Of a DNA stretch of 64,000 nt, positions 52,510 to 64,000 are shown in pieces (the stretch's first letter is position 1; each line of letters starts with the position of its first letter). The notes under the pieces were generated by a model, which searched no databases, was not told where the DNA came from, and saw only the letters and a list, made by a program, of their open reading frames with translations. The position numbers and the translations under genes are program-made. The stretch is from Himantopus leucocephalus (lineage: Eukaryota > Chordata > Aves > Charadriiformes > Recurvirostridae). The stretch lies in the NCBI GenBank assembly GCA_003993805.1, contig RSEF01000001.1, forward strand, positions 69,115,221 through 69,179,220, written 5' to 3'.

Positions 52510-55500
52510 GGGCCGGTCCCCGCCGACCCCCCGCTCACCGCCCCGGGCCGCGACCCCCCGCCCCCCCCGCGGGGTTCCTCCGGCAGAAGCTGCGCGCAGG
52601 GCAAAGGCTGCTTCCCGGGAATGTCGAGGCGGGCCGGTGGGTGTCCCGCACCCCGGGGGGCTAGGGGGGGAGGGGGGTCCCCCTGCCCGCTGCCAGGGAG
52701 CCCCCGTCGGGGTTGTCCTGCCCGGAGCTGCCGGGGGGGGGGTTCCAGCCCATGCCTGCCGGGGTGTCTGCACCCCCAGCAGCAGGGCACGGGCTTCCCA
52801 GGCTTTGGGGTGGCAGATCTTGGAACTTTTCCCACAGAGGTGTAAAGTCCCTTTTTTAAAACCTCAAATTCGGGGTTATCAAGGACACTTTGTGTCCTCC
52901 GGGGACGGTTTCCACCTCTCCTTTCCAAAGGCTGCAGGCGACAGGTTGAAAACCACTGCTGGAGGGGCAAGGAAGCGATGGAAGAAAATCCCAGGCAGGC
53001 AGGACACTGGTGAATAGTTCCCCTGCCTCAGCATGGGTCCCAAATTACAGTGAATGGGCTCAAGTTCCTCACAGTCTGGTTCTGCTCCGCTGTGGAAAAA
53101 ACAAGTGTGTATTCCCTATCACTGATATCCCAGAAGGGGACAATGACCTTTATGAAACTCAACCCATGGCTCTTACTGTCGTTTCTGACCCTAATAAAAC
53201 ACACAAGGCTGTGCCTTTATGCCACACTGCAAAGATGTTCCCTGTCCTGAGCCAGCAGTTGTGTCCTGCAACTGTGTCCGTGATGAGTTCTCCCCATGTA
53301 ATTTGGAAATACATGCTCTTATATGTGTTCCCAGATCAATCTGAAATTAAGCCCTCAGTGAACATGATTCCTCAGCCATAACAATGTCCTGTGCCTGGCA
53401 GATTATTTTATCTCCTCTAATACCCCACTTTAGCTTTCTGTGCATGGTAATAGTTCAGCAGGTTATGCAATTCCAAGAGGGGTTAGTGGACCAATCGTGA
53501 TAAGTTATCTTTGCAGGGTTCTTGAAATCAATAGGAGCACGCTAGTTTGCATTTGGGGAAGGGTTAGTGGCTGTTAAGGCTGGGGACCTACCTGCAGAAC
53601 ACCCTACCAAGACACCCTTTTAGCGGTACAGGTTAGATACCTGCAAGGATCTCCAGTGGAGATGGAAAAATTGCCACTTTTACTGGTAGGAACATGCCAA
53701 GCAGCTCATGACTAAGCACAAGTCCACTTGATCCCTGCCCCAAAATTACTCGATAGCTGGGACGTCCTGCAGGACAAAGGTAGCACGCTGTGCTGTAAAA
53801 TGCTCCTTGGGAGGTGGGCTGAGTGTGGCCAAAGCTTTCCCAACAGCCTGTGCTTTACCTGGACAACACAATGCAAAGAACTAGCTGTAAGGTGACTGGG
53901 TTCTCATCTTGGGGTGGGGTGGGGGACAGGGACCTGAGGCAAACTACAGCCTGGCTGTAATTACTGTGGAGAGCCTGGTCCTGCTAGACCTCATCCGCAC
54001 GTTATTGTAAGCTGTGGGTACCTGCGGGTGCAGGTATTTACATGTGACGTGGAGAAAGGGAACCCACTGAACTTCTTCATGCCTCCCTGTTGTTTCCATG
54101 TAGCTGGCTACCATTTTCTTGCTACAGGAGAAGCTCTTATCTCCTCCATCCATGCCAACCTTGCCTAACCACACACTCTGTGTTTGTAGGAGGACAAGTC
54201 GATGCCAGGGTGTGGAATAGACTGCCACGTCTCTGATCGGTAGCCCTTGTTCTGTAGTATTTCCAACAGAGGAGCAAAAGCACGGAGAGAGACGGAAATG
54301 CGGTGAGTAGAGAAGAGTTTGATGTGGCAGAGGGCATTCAGAGACCTCCCCATTTTCAGCCCAGTACTAGTATCCCATGAAGAGGCGCTACTGCCCAGTG
54401 GCTGATTCCTACCCCTGACCTCCCATGCTCCAAGTCCACCCCAGAACCCACTTTTCCATAATTCCTCCCAATCCAGCAGCTTGCAGGCAGTTTTACAGCA
54501 CAGCTCGCTCATTTGCTTCAGGCTCGGAGCACATCCAGCTTGCTCATGTGCTCTGGCATCAGAGCAATGCATGCCCTGAGCTGCGCGTGATCCCGAGCTA
54601 AGCAAAGCACGACTGTGTCTGCGGTGCCTGTCCTGGGCAAGTAAGCAAGTTCAAGGAGCCTCTCTGGCAGCAGTGCGCTAGCCTGATACACGATAGCCCT
54701 CAACGACAACTGGGAAAGAAGGATTGACGGACTTGCCATAATTCACAGAAAAGGGAGCTTGGGCAGGAGGACAACTCCTGCTTCTAGGAACAGTCAGGCA
54801 AAGTGGTCCGTCACCCGGCGAGGCAAGCCAGGCAGCCCCAGGCAGGAGCTACAAGCAGGAGCCACCGGCACTGGGTGGGTTCAGGGGTGACAGACAGCTG
54901 TGGGGTAACAGGCAAAAGTCACCTCCTTTCTAAATTCATTGTTAGACCAATCCTTATAAAATTCAGCCAACGTGCTTGTCAGAGAAATTGGAGAGCGGCA
55001 GAGGGTTTTACAAGTCCTTCCCCCCACCCCCCATGCCTTAACCGTCAGCAAATACTGTGAACGCTTCTTACACGTGCGACTTTTTAATTCCCATAGCAGC
55101 TCTAGCTCGCTACCCTACTGTTTTAATGCCTTTGCAAATTTTATATTTAACCCCAGGAAACAGATAGGAAAAATGTATTTTTTTCCATTTACATCTGAAT
55201 TACTAACTCAAAATAGCCTTATTTCATAGAACCTAGAAATACTAGCGGGTTTTAAGCTGACGATAAGTATCCTTTAAAGAACAAAGGAAGCCAAATAGTG
55301 CGGCCCGGAGGCTGTTGCATATAATTCTTGTTAGCAACAATTTCTGCTAGCTGTTCAGGGGAGTACAGTTCTCGGTTTCAGAGCTTAAATGACTTAACCA
55401 GACTTTTTACGAGGGCGCAGTATCTAGCAACTCCAAGCGCAAAACAATGCAAGTTTCTCGAGGCAAAGCTTTGGCTGCTGGTTGTTGTTGATCAGCGACT

Positions 55501-56181
55501 ATTCAGGAGCTTTTATAAAATGCAGATGTGATCTCAGTCCTTTCTCTAGGAAACAAAAACAATGAGGTTTCAGCCTGGCCTTACTAGCAAGTAATGAGAA
55601 TTACCATCCCGTCGACACAAGTTCGCCGTCTCTAGCAAAGCCTGTAATGCACACGAGAACACCTTCAAAAGCAGCTAAGGTAGGTTCATCATTCCTGGAC
55701 CGATGGCACAGAGTTTTATAGCTACGTTAGTCATCTCAGACAAGTAAAGAGTAGGGATTTGATCTTATACTTAAATGGGGGGTTTCCCCCTGTATACACA
55801 CACAAACAAAATAGATTTAAAAAAATCTAAAGAAAAATTAGATATAAGTTTTTACAGGAGAAGTAGATCGGACATCTGAGGTTTCTTACTGCTAAAAAAA
55901 TTGCAGAAATCTCAGGTAAAGAAAGTACTTAACAGCCTCCTTACCTGAACAAAACTTGTCAGCAATCTTTTAAAGTAAAGAGGTCACCCTTTTACTCATT
56001 TTATCTCAAATTGCTGAGTATCCTGCTAACAGGAGAAAATGTGTGAGACCTTTAAATACAGCCTCCCAAGTTCTTGGGGGGAGGATAAAGGATGGGAACG
56101 AGAAGGAGTTGTCAACTGGGAAGGACTGGCCTCATCATCTTCCAGGTTTCATGTTTCCTCTGAGATTTGTGGGTTGTGTGT

Positions 56182-56210
56182 CCCCCCCCCCCCCCTTTTT
56201 TTTTTTTTTT
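56182..56210. repeat. C14-T15 homopolymer tract
   Basis: Fourteen C directly followed by fifteen T, a pure 29-nt pyrimidine strand, in the upstream intergenic region. Length is prone to sequencing error and polymorphism. Confidence 0.85.
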
Positions 56211-57054
56211 AGCAAGCTGTTGTTTTGGGCAAGGGAAGATGTTAAAAATAGTATTCTCTTGGATCTTGTAAATCTGGGTGTGTTTACACATTGTAGATTA
56301 GATTAGTGAGATTCTAGAGGTGGGTGACCTGTAGTGCCTAAAAATTAGCTTTTTTAAAAAGGAAAATAGGAAGTACTTTTATAATACGGGTATTTCTCTA
56401 TTAGATGAAAAGCGCATTTTGCTACACTGTTTCTACTTTCTGTATGAGCCAGGCTCTACTCTATGTGTAATTATCTGCTAGAATGCATACTCTGCATGTG
56501 TTTTTAGTTAAAATTTCTTAAAACAAGGTCTTAAAGTCTGCATATTTTCAGCCTAGTCCTTTAATAACTCACATAAACTAGCATGTGTCCATTGTGAATG
56601 TGGAATATCTGTTTATAATATGTATTTTCAACAATTTAGCTTAGAGATTTTGGTAGCACATGTCATGACTAATATTTCTTTTACTTTTTTACCATTATAT
56701 ATGGTAAACTAATACATATCCAGAAAAAGTTCTAGTTTCACTTTTTAACTCTAAGAAATAAGGTCTGTGTAGCATTTTGTCAGGGGACTATAAATGAAGT
56801 GAGTTTTTTTGCCTTCTTGCTGCTTTTTTCAGTGTGGAAATAAATGGTATAAAGTGAACTGGAGAACACTTCTCTGGGAAAAAATGTTGTAGCATCTTCT
56901 TACTCTTTATTCTCAGATTCCAATTATCATCATGTATGTCACGGTATAGTTCTCGAGGACACCCAGTGAGAGGAGTGGTACCTTATACTGCCTGTGTGAT
57001 TCCCTCCCTGAGTGGCCGAGGGGTTTCTCATATGGAAGCGTTTGTGATCTTTTC

Positions 57055-57245
57055 CCTTTGATCATCTTTGTTGCACAATGAGGCTGATCACAGCCGGGAT
57101 AACAGCCCGGGCTTTGTCGGGAAGTGCGATATAATAGTCCTTCTTAGCAGTTTCTATGCAAACACTTTTTTCCCTCGCTCCTGCTGGTGCATGTAAACTG
57201 CTCTGCAAACAATGAAACACTTAAGTGATGTGCTCTTGTTTATTT
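57055..57245. promoter_or_regulatory. Candidate enhancer: clustered TCF/LEF, C/EBP, FOX and NKX2-type motifs
   Basis: Within 190 nt: CCTTTGATC (57055-57063, TCF/LEF), GTTGCACAAT (57070-57079, C/EBP), GCAAACA (57158-57164 and 57205-57211, FOX), palindromic CACTTAAGTG (57218-57227, NKX2) and TGTTTAT (57237-57243, FOX on the other strand). It lies about 5 kb upstream of AKR1D1. FOXA and C/EBP drive liver genes, which would fit the hepatic role of AKR1D1. Motifs alone are weak evidence. Confidence 0.3.
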
Positions 57246-57699
57246 AAATATTTTTTTCTGTCTGCTTAGGACTTGTTCGTGGTAAGTCCTCCTTTGGAGG
57301 CCCAAAGTTTGCTTTCAAATGGTGTCTGACTTACAGCTTGGTAGTAATGGCAGTATAACATATGTGCACTTTTAATGAAACTCTTCACTGCAAGACCCAC
57401 AAAGCAATACCTGACCTCCAAAGGCCTCATCTTGCCCCACTTTTACAGCACTGGTACAGCACTTCTGCTTCATCTTTAGGGAGAGCATGAGGACAAGGAG
57501 CAAAGGTGCCTACCACTTGTGCCTGCGGACAGAATTAGGAAAATACTTGGCGGCTGGGTCACTTATCCCTTCTGCTTCCTCTAAAGGCGCTGAGGCTACA
57601 GCTGCGATAAAAGGGAAATTCCTAGGTATCCTTGACACTCTTGCATTGCTCCTAGTAACACTGGAGAAGTCAGGCCACCGCTGGGCTTTGATCGTTCCT

Positions 57700-58260
57700 A
57701 GGGTACAGGAGGACTGCCAGCAGCTGCTCCGGATTATCCCCGCCGCCACTTCCAGCAGCTGCGGAGCCGCACTCGCACTGTGGTGAGGCGCGGGGGCTTT
57801 CCCGTGGGCCAGCCTGGCGATGGTCATCCCGGTCCGTCCCTGTCCCTATGCCGACTGGGAGCAGGTGCAGAGCCCCGGGGCCGTGGCGTCACCTCGAAGG
57901 CAGTCTGCCACAGCCCTTGCGCCGGGTGCTGTGGGCTGCCAGAGGGTGCCCTGCCAGCGCCGGCGCTTGTGCAAATAGCGAGCGCCCGCTCAGCAGTTTA
58001 ACCCCCCCTCACTTGTTTGGATTGTAGTAGCCAAACACGGCTGTGATGGATGCTGTACCAGAGGCAGCGGCCACGCGGGAGAGCTTGCCCTCTCCGCAGC
58101 AGAGGAGAGGAGAGGAAGCAAAATCTCACGACACGAGAGGCAAAATTAGCCGGGCTGTTTGTACACCACCGCCGTGTCTCCTATGGCACGACCGGAGGGT
58201 GGCCGGCGCTATCAGTATGGCCCCTAAAATGGGCCTTTTTTTCCTTTCGGGGTCCATTTC
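57700..58260. promoter_or_regulatory. GC-rich, CpG-containing block, possible distal promoter or enhancer
   Basis: GC content and CpG frequency rise clearly compared with the flanks. It includes repeated CAGCAGCTGC motifs near 57.72-57.76 kb and an exact CArG box at 58223-58232. No open frame here looks like a known first exon. Confidence 0.25.
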
Positions 58261-61200
58261 GGGTGCTGAGTCGCTGTGTTAGCCTCCAGGGAGTGCTACT
58301 GATGGGCTGAAAAGCCCTGTGGAGAACCTGGAGCTCCTGTGGAGGACCAGGAACTGTTGGGAGAGGGAAAGGGATGCTCTGTTTGAAAAGGCAATCCTTC
58401 CAATCCTTTGGAAAGGTAATCCCCTAGTCCTTTACCAGTGTGGTTTACATAGGCACTGTCTCATCAGCCTTGTGTCTTTTGGGCACTGTCCTGGCGCTCG
58501 AGTTCAGTGTTAGCAGGGCTTGCAACAAATCAAGCCACAAGCCAGCTTATTTCCCCCTCCCCTCCTCGGTCTGTTTACTGATGTTATCACTTTCTTCTAG
58601 CAACAGTATCTCAGTTTCTGCTCCAGACTGTCTCTGCTATGGCACATGCACAACCCTGGCGCTGGTGAGCACCCTCTCTCAGATCCCCGGGCAAAGGTCG
58701 GTGGCTGCAAGGTGGCCTCTGGATTCCTCAGATACCGACCCTCGTCATGTGGGGAGGCGTTAACCTTTGGCCCTGAGTAAGTGTCCTCGTATCTCACCTC
58801 ATTTAGTCTGGCCTGCTATTTGATCCTCTCCAGTATAAAGCCCTCTCCTTTGGCATCCTGCAAATCTAAGCCCCGTCTTGATGATTTCCAGTATGCCGTC
58901 CACCCGCTGCCAGTGGAAAATGCCCGGTGCATTGCACCCAGCTCTGAGTAAGCGGTGGCAGAAGGGGCAGCCCCAGAAGACATGGCCATGCCCTCACAGC
59001 CGCTCTTGCTTACAGAGGCAAAGGGGACAGAGGAGCCGTGGTGGTTCCCTCCGTGTCAGCTCTCTTCCTCACACAAAAGAGGGACAGCTACCGCGGGAAG
59101 ATGTTGATACTTCCTGTGTCATGCTACTAAGGTGTTTTGGGGAATTTGAGTGTTGTAGGGTTTTTTTTCCTCCTGATTCGGTGCGAGTGACTCACTGAGA
59201 GGGCCATGCCCCCGTGCGAGGCCCTTACTTCAAATCAGGCTCTTGGGACAGAGTAAGAAGCATCACCAGATCTCAGCACGTTCCAAAAATGTGAGATTTC
59301 TCTTGTCTCCTTTTAATACAGAGCTTGGCCAAGCTTACCTTGCCTCAGTACGCCACATCTCTTCCAGCCGTCTCCCGTGTTTACCTGACAGGTAACCTCA
59401 CACAGCTCCCTTGGGTCCACCGCAGGGGCTTCACAGGAGGTCTTCTTAATTCAGCTCTGACGCACGATCATTTTAGTTGCTTGTGCCGGATAAACAGCTG
59501 TTTTCTGTGTTACCTGCTTTAAGAGCCTCGCTGACACGTCGTTTCTTTCCTTCCCTCCAGCAACAAGAAGACAACCTCTGACTAATTGCAACAGAGCCGC
59601 CCTGGCACCTTCTTGCCGTCGGGACAGCGTGCAAAACGCACAAGGTTTTTCCCCAGTGCACTCCCCGGCAAAGAGTCTTGAGATAAAACAGCAGGGAACA
59701 GGCACTCGCGGTTTCTTTCCCTTAGCTTTTACTATTCAAAAGGGTGAAAGCAGCACAGGCTTGGAGATGAGGGTCCCAAAAGTGGCCAGTCCCCGCCAAT
59801 CGCAGCACTTCCAGCTTCGAGTCCCTACTGGGGAGGCTCTTCCTTTGAAGTACATCTCACTTGGGCCAAAGCCAATGTCAGGAGGAGGAAACTATTAGCT
59901 TGTAAAGAGAGCCCCGCGGGTCAAGTCTGACAGCCTGCTGGTTTCTTCGCTTGCAGGTATTTCCTGTGGATGCTTTAAAAATAGACGTTATTGTGGGTTT
60001 TGCTGGTGCCACCTGCTAGTGGGCAATGCTCGCTGTAAGCAGGAACAGGGAATTTAGAAGAGTAGGCTTTAAAGCATCCCATTGATGCATTTTAGTCTAC
60101 CTGCATGCTTTTTAAAGTGTGCCAGAGTGCTTTAAAAGGCCAGATAAGCTTGGCTTTGCTCCTTTTCCTGAAGCTGGCGTGCCGGAAGAGCTCTCTGTGC
60201 TCTGACTGGGGAGGAGGGTAGCACTGCCCAAGGAAGCAAACTCCCACTTCAGTGTCTGTGCGTTATGAACTGAGGTTTTATCGGGACTGGCGGGACTTAG
60301 AGCTGCATTTGACTCTTCATTCCATACTTAGTACCAAGTTGCTGCACGCTGACCGCAAGGTGTTTTTTCCCTCTCATTACCCTCTCAATTTGCAATGCCC
60401 GTTCTTTTTGTCTGTTTTGCAGCGGAGGTAAAAAAGTTCTTTTTTCATCACCTGCTTTTCTTTTCCCACATTGCCACTGGGTTTTTGATGTTCACATGAA
60501 CATTGGCAGATTGGGAAATCTCCTGATGTATTGTGAAACACACTTATCATAGTCTGCCAAGTTGTAGCAGCCTATCGCTTGTCTTCCATACCACCTTGCC
60601 CATTTGGACTTCACTGTCGGGTTTATTCGAGCTTATGCCCAAATAGCTGCCTTTTATGGAAGGCCCGTCCTTCTACCCCACCACTTTTCCATGCCTTGTG
60701 TCATCTTGTGCAACGAGGCAGCATGATGTTAAACCTCCTCTCTCCGAGGCATTGTGTAGCATCTCTGCAAATCAAATGGTAGCGATCCACTTTGGAATTA
60801 GGAAATGGAGACAGATGAACAATTCCTTCCTTTGCGTAAGACTGGAAAAGCAGTCGGGGCAGAGCTGGGGCTAGAACCCAGAATAAGTCATGGGGCTGCC
60901 TGTCATAACAAGAAAGGAGAGCTTGCAGCAACTTATTTTTCTGAGATCATGTATTAAATCTTCTGTAATTAGTTTAGTAAACAGTTATAGGTGGGAAACA
61001 AAGGACAAAATGTTCTCTTCCAGCTTCCATAGGTTCCTTGGTATCTCTCATAGCTATAAGGGATTACGGGTGGCCCTAGGGTAGGATTGTACCACACAAC
61101 TTTTATTAAATGTTTTAAAACCAATTAAAGAGACATTGCCAATTTAAGCTTTTTAAAATTTTGCAAAGTAATTTTTTTCCATTGTTGTCAAAGCACCTTT

Positions 61201-64000
61201 GAAGTGCTAAATCCTGAAATTTTTAATCATTTCAAAAACATAGCTACATACACTCTGCTGATGCTGACCCCATACTGTGACAGCGGTTCAACTAGTTATG
61301 CACACTACTGTTGTAGGCAGACAACAAATAAAATGCTCCAAAGTGGAAAATCATTTTTCCTAGCTTCCTTCATTTACAGAAGTATTTTAAATCTTACTTG
61401 TAGCCTCAGTAAGTGACATTTTAAACAGGAGGGTTTGAGTTCTCCTACCAATTTGGTGACATCTTTTTCAGATAGTCCTTCCTGAAAACTATCAAGTCTC
61501 CAAACTAAGAAATGAGAAAATCATTTTGTGAGCATAATAATAATTATTAGATAGTCCATATGTCTGAATTTCATGAAAACTGGCTTTCATGAAAATCCAA
61601 GCTGCCATTTTGGGTAAATTGTTCTACTTATTGTAGACAGGGGTGAAAAATGTCCTTTTTTTTCCCATGGAGAGCATTCAGCCTGGATTTATCAAGGAAC
61701 AAGCAGCCCTGTGAAAGGAAAAGGCTCTGCAGGGCTCAGTGTTTAGGGCAGAAAGGAGACAAGTGGACGTAGATGCAGTCACAGTTGGCTTTGGTAGGTA
61801 ACGATGTACTTGCAGCAATGTGAGAAATATGCAGAGGAACTACAGGAAATCATGGGTGCTGGGCACAGGATTTACCTTGAGTTTCTTGCAGCACAGACCA
61901 ATAGACAGAGTGGGAATAAAAAGTTGGAGGCTGCCAGAGCCCCGTACTCTCTTTGTCTTCTTCATAAGGTGCAAACCTATCCCTTGGGATATATACTTGG
62001 AAATAGAATAAGCACTCCTGAGGTTATGGAGTCTGCTGAGTGTGGACTAAGATAAGGTAAAGAACAGCTTTTTAGACTAGATAACTTTGTTGTGACAGTT
62101 TTCTTCACGTTTTGAAGCAGAAGCAGGAATTACTTTTGTTGGGATCAATCAAAATGAAAAGTGTGCACGCTCTTTTAACTGTCTCCTTTCTCGCCAGGAA
62201 CCAGCTGATTTCATCCACTCTTCATTCCCTGCTTATGTTTATTCCTTGCCAGGTCCACACATGTCTCTTAACAACTAAAAAGTGAATTAGAAGTAACCAT
62301 GATTTAAACTTCTCCCTGTTTAGAAAGGAGCCTGTCGGGGCACCTCTTGGGCTGCTGTATCATCCTTTGAAGGACAAAAGCATCTCCTTGACACCTAAAG
62401 TCCCTTGGATGTGGTCTGCCTCTGTCTCTGAAAGGACGGCAAAGGCTAGGCCAGCAATATCATGCCCCTCCTGCCCAGGCCGTTTACAGGATGCTCTCAG
62501 TGCCCATCCTCACCTCTGCACGTTGCAGAAGGTGGACATATCCCTGAAGTGTGCCTGGTGATCGCTCGCACGCTTGCAGGGCTTGATGGTGCCCCGGGGG
62601 GCCCAGCCAGGCTGGGGGTGAGGGACCCTTGGCCCACCGTCACCACCTGGACTCACAGCTCGTTGTTCGCCCACAGCTGGGACCCAGCAGCCCTTTTTTT
62701 TGGCTCTGTTTTGTATAAATCCTCCTTGCTGTGGCACTTCATCTGAACCGACTAACATGCATGGTTTTTCTCTGCTCTTTCCCCTGAGGAAGGCGGGGGG
62801 AGATTAGTGTGGGCAGCGCAGTATTTCTGCTTCAGTCTGGTTATTTTAGAAACAAACTTAAAAACATATGTTCATTTCAGTTCGTTTATGTGACAGAGAC
62901 AAGGTCGAAGAGATAGGCCTGGAAAGTGGAGCTGAAACCTCCCTCAGAGCGGGGCTGTGTTCGGGGATCCTGTTACATGGAGTTTATTGCAGGCTGGTAT
63001 TTAAATTCACTACAGCCTGCCCCATCATTGTATTTTTAAAGGTCCTTTTCTTTTAGAAATCTTTTCACTTCGTCTCCTCCTTTGTTCACTTTCTTCATTT
63101 GCTGTTCCCTTCGGGACAATTTCATTTTTTGAAATACCCTCTTTTCTGCAGAAATCATCATATATACTGTAGCAACACATTTGTACAAATATTGATGGTC
63201 CCAATTTTCTCCTTATCTACATCCTTGTTGCGTTGCATGTTGTGTCCTTGCTCCACAACTCCTATCTAAATTTCCACCATTGTTGAGGCAGTCTGTACCC
63301 CTAAAACGTGTACGTGTTAACAAGGCAACAACCGGGGTTGGCAGGAAATGGTAGTGGGGGATTTTCTCGTGAAAAATTCAGGATTGGCACGTCTGGTTTT
63401 CATTCTTCATCAAAGCAAAAGGACAGTTTCATAAATGATGGCGGGAAGAAACCTGAGGAGGGGAGATTTCGGGAGATAAAGCCCTGTCTGCTGGGGAGGG
63501 AGGCGAAGAGGCAACTGGCTTCAAGTCACAGCTTGAGTGGACCTGAATGTAGACCTGAAGCCCCTGCCTCTGTGAGCTTGCTGGCTGGGGCTGCTCCCCT
63601 CTTGACCAATGTTTAAAGATTCAGAAAGTGAGAAGAAAAATGAGAAAACAAATGGTGATTAACTTAATCATGAGAGGAGAGCACCTGGGTGAGATGTAGG
63701 AGACAAATTCCAGCCTTTGCTGAAATCTGTTGCAACAAGGAATTAAACTTTCTCCTTCATGTTCTCCCCTGTAATCCCCGCGGCTGCCGGGGCTCATCCT
63801 GCTTCTCACCAGCCAGACCTTCCCTGGGGCTGGGAACTTGCAGCAGCTCAAGTGTTTCTCCTGGGAAAAAGTTGCCATAAAGTGCTTCCCATTACTTCTA
63901 GGAATGCAAATAGCATTTGATGAAGACAGCTGTCATTTGGTTATACCTCTATACAACATCTTATCGTCTTTTATGCAGATATAGTTAGAAACTTGAATTA

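Larger units (their letters stand above)
51480..52780 (-). promoter_or_regulatory. AKR1D1: CpG-island promoter and 5' end of AKR1D1
   Basis: A strongly GC- and CpG-rich block surrounding exon 1, in sharp contrast to the AT-rich flanks. It contains GC boxes, a palindromic E-box and long G and C tracts. I see no TATA box at a suitable distance from the ATG, so initiation is probably dispersed and TATA-less. The start site itself cannot be read from sequence. Scanning 52212-52750 finds no minus-strand ATG, so the leader is free of upstream AUGs unless it extends past 52750. The limits given are approximate. Confidence 0.75.
52781..64000. other. Intergenic region 5' of AKR1D1, no gene recognised
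   Basis: Upstream side of AKR1D1. By human gene order the divergently transcribed CREB3L2 lies further this way, but I found no frame resembling its first coding exon. It contains a candidate enhancer cluster near 57.05-57.25 kb, a GC-rich block at 57.7-58.3 kb, a C/T tract, and a possible hAT-type terminal motif near 52.95 kb. No coding exon is supported. Confidence 0.7.

Noticed and set aside
51505..52773. Long minus-strand open frame (422 residues) across the CpG island
   Set aside because: Low-complexity Gly/Pro/Arg/Ala translation caused by GC richness, spanning the N gap and in a different frame from AKR1D1 exon 1. No ATG start and no family features.
52138..52845. 235-residue plus-strand frame antisense to exon 1
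   Set aside because: Pro/Arg/Ala low-complexity shadow of the CpG island with no domain features.
51900..52970. 356-residue frame that contains AKR1D1 exon 1 with a 253-residue N-terminal extension
   Set aside because: The frame opens at a non-ATG codon, reads past the exon 1 donor into the poly-G gap, and the first Met is the AKR1D1 start. The extension resembles no aldo-keto reductase.
54165..54605. 146-residue minus-strand frame upstream of AKR1D1, checked as a possible exon
   Set aside because: No resemblance to CREB3L2 or any other family I know, and no coherent splice sites.

Overview
The window looks like a piece of a bird genome. It is AT-rich, mostly non-coding vertebrate DNA with long introns, CR1 LINE remnants of the avian type, and one CpG-island promoter. 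The reconstructed protein belongs to the vertebrate aldo-keto reductase family. I cannot name the species.

One gene can be supported: a complete AKR1D1 (delta4-3-oxosteroid 5-beta-reductase) on the minus strand. Its nine coding exons run from the start codon at 52211 down to the TGA at 16459-16461. I joined the exons by hand. Every intron has GT-AG ends, all reading phases agree, and the exon lengths are 93/168/117/78/123/110/166/83/43 nt. The product is 326 residues, the length of human AKR1D1. It keeps the diagnostic D53/Y58/K87/E120 tetrad, in which Glu replaces the His found in other aldo-keto reductases. The enzyme reduces the delta4 double bond of bile-acid precursors and steroid hormones using NADPH.

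Layout by region: 1-15183 is intergenic DNA 3' of the gene with no recognisable gene. 15184-16458 is probable 3' untranslated region, with its end uncertain. 16459-52211 is AKR1D1; intron 1 (16.9 kb) makes up nearly half of it and holds a CR1 fragment and two unresolved-base positions in homopolymer C/G tracts. About 51480-52780 is the CpG-island promoter and exon 1. 52780-64000 is upstream intergenic DNA with no recognisable coding exon, but with a motif cluster near 57.0-57.25 kb that could be a liver-type enhancer and a GC-rich block at 57.7-58.3 kb. From human synteny the next genes would be CREB3L2 upstream and TRIM24 downstream, but I saw no exon of either.

I found no previously undescribed system. 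The observations in Part 2 are modest: active-site-loop substitutions, gap and homopolymer structure, and candidate regulatory sites.
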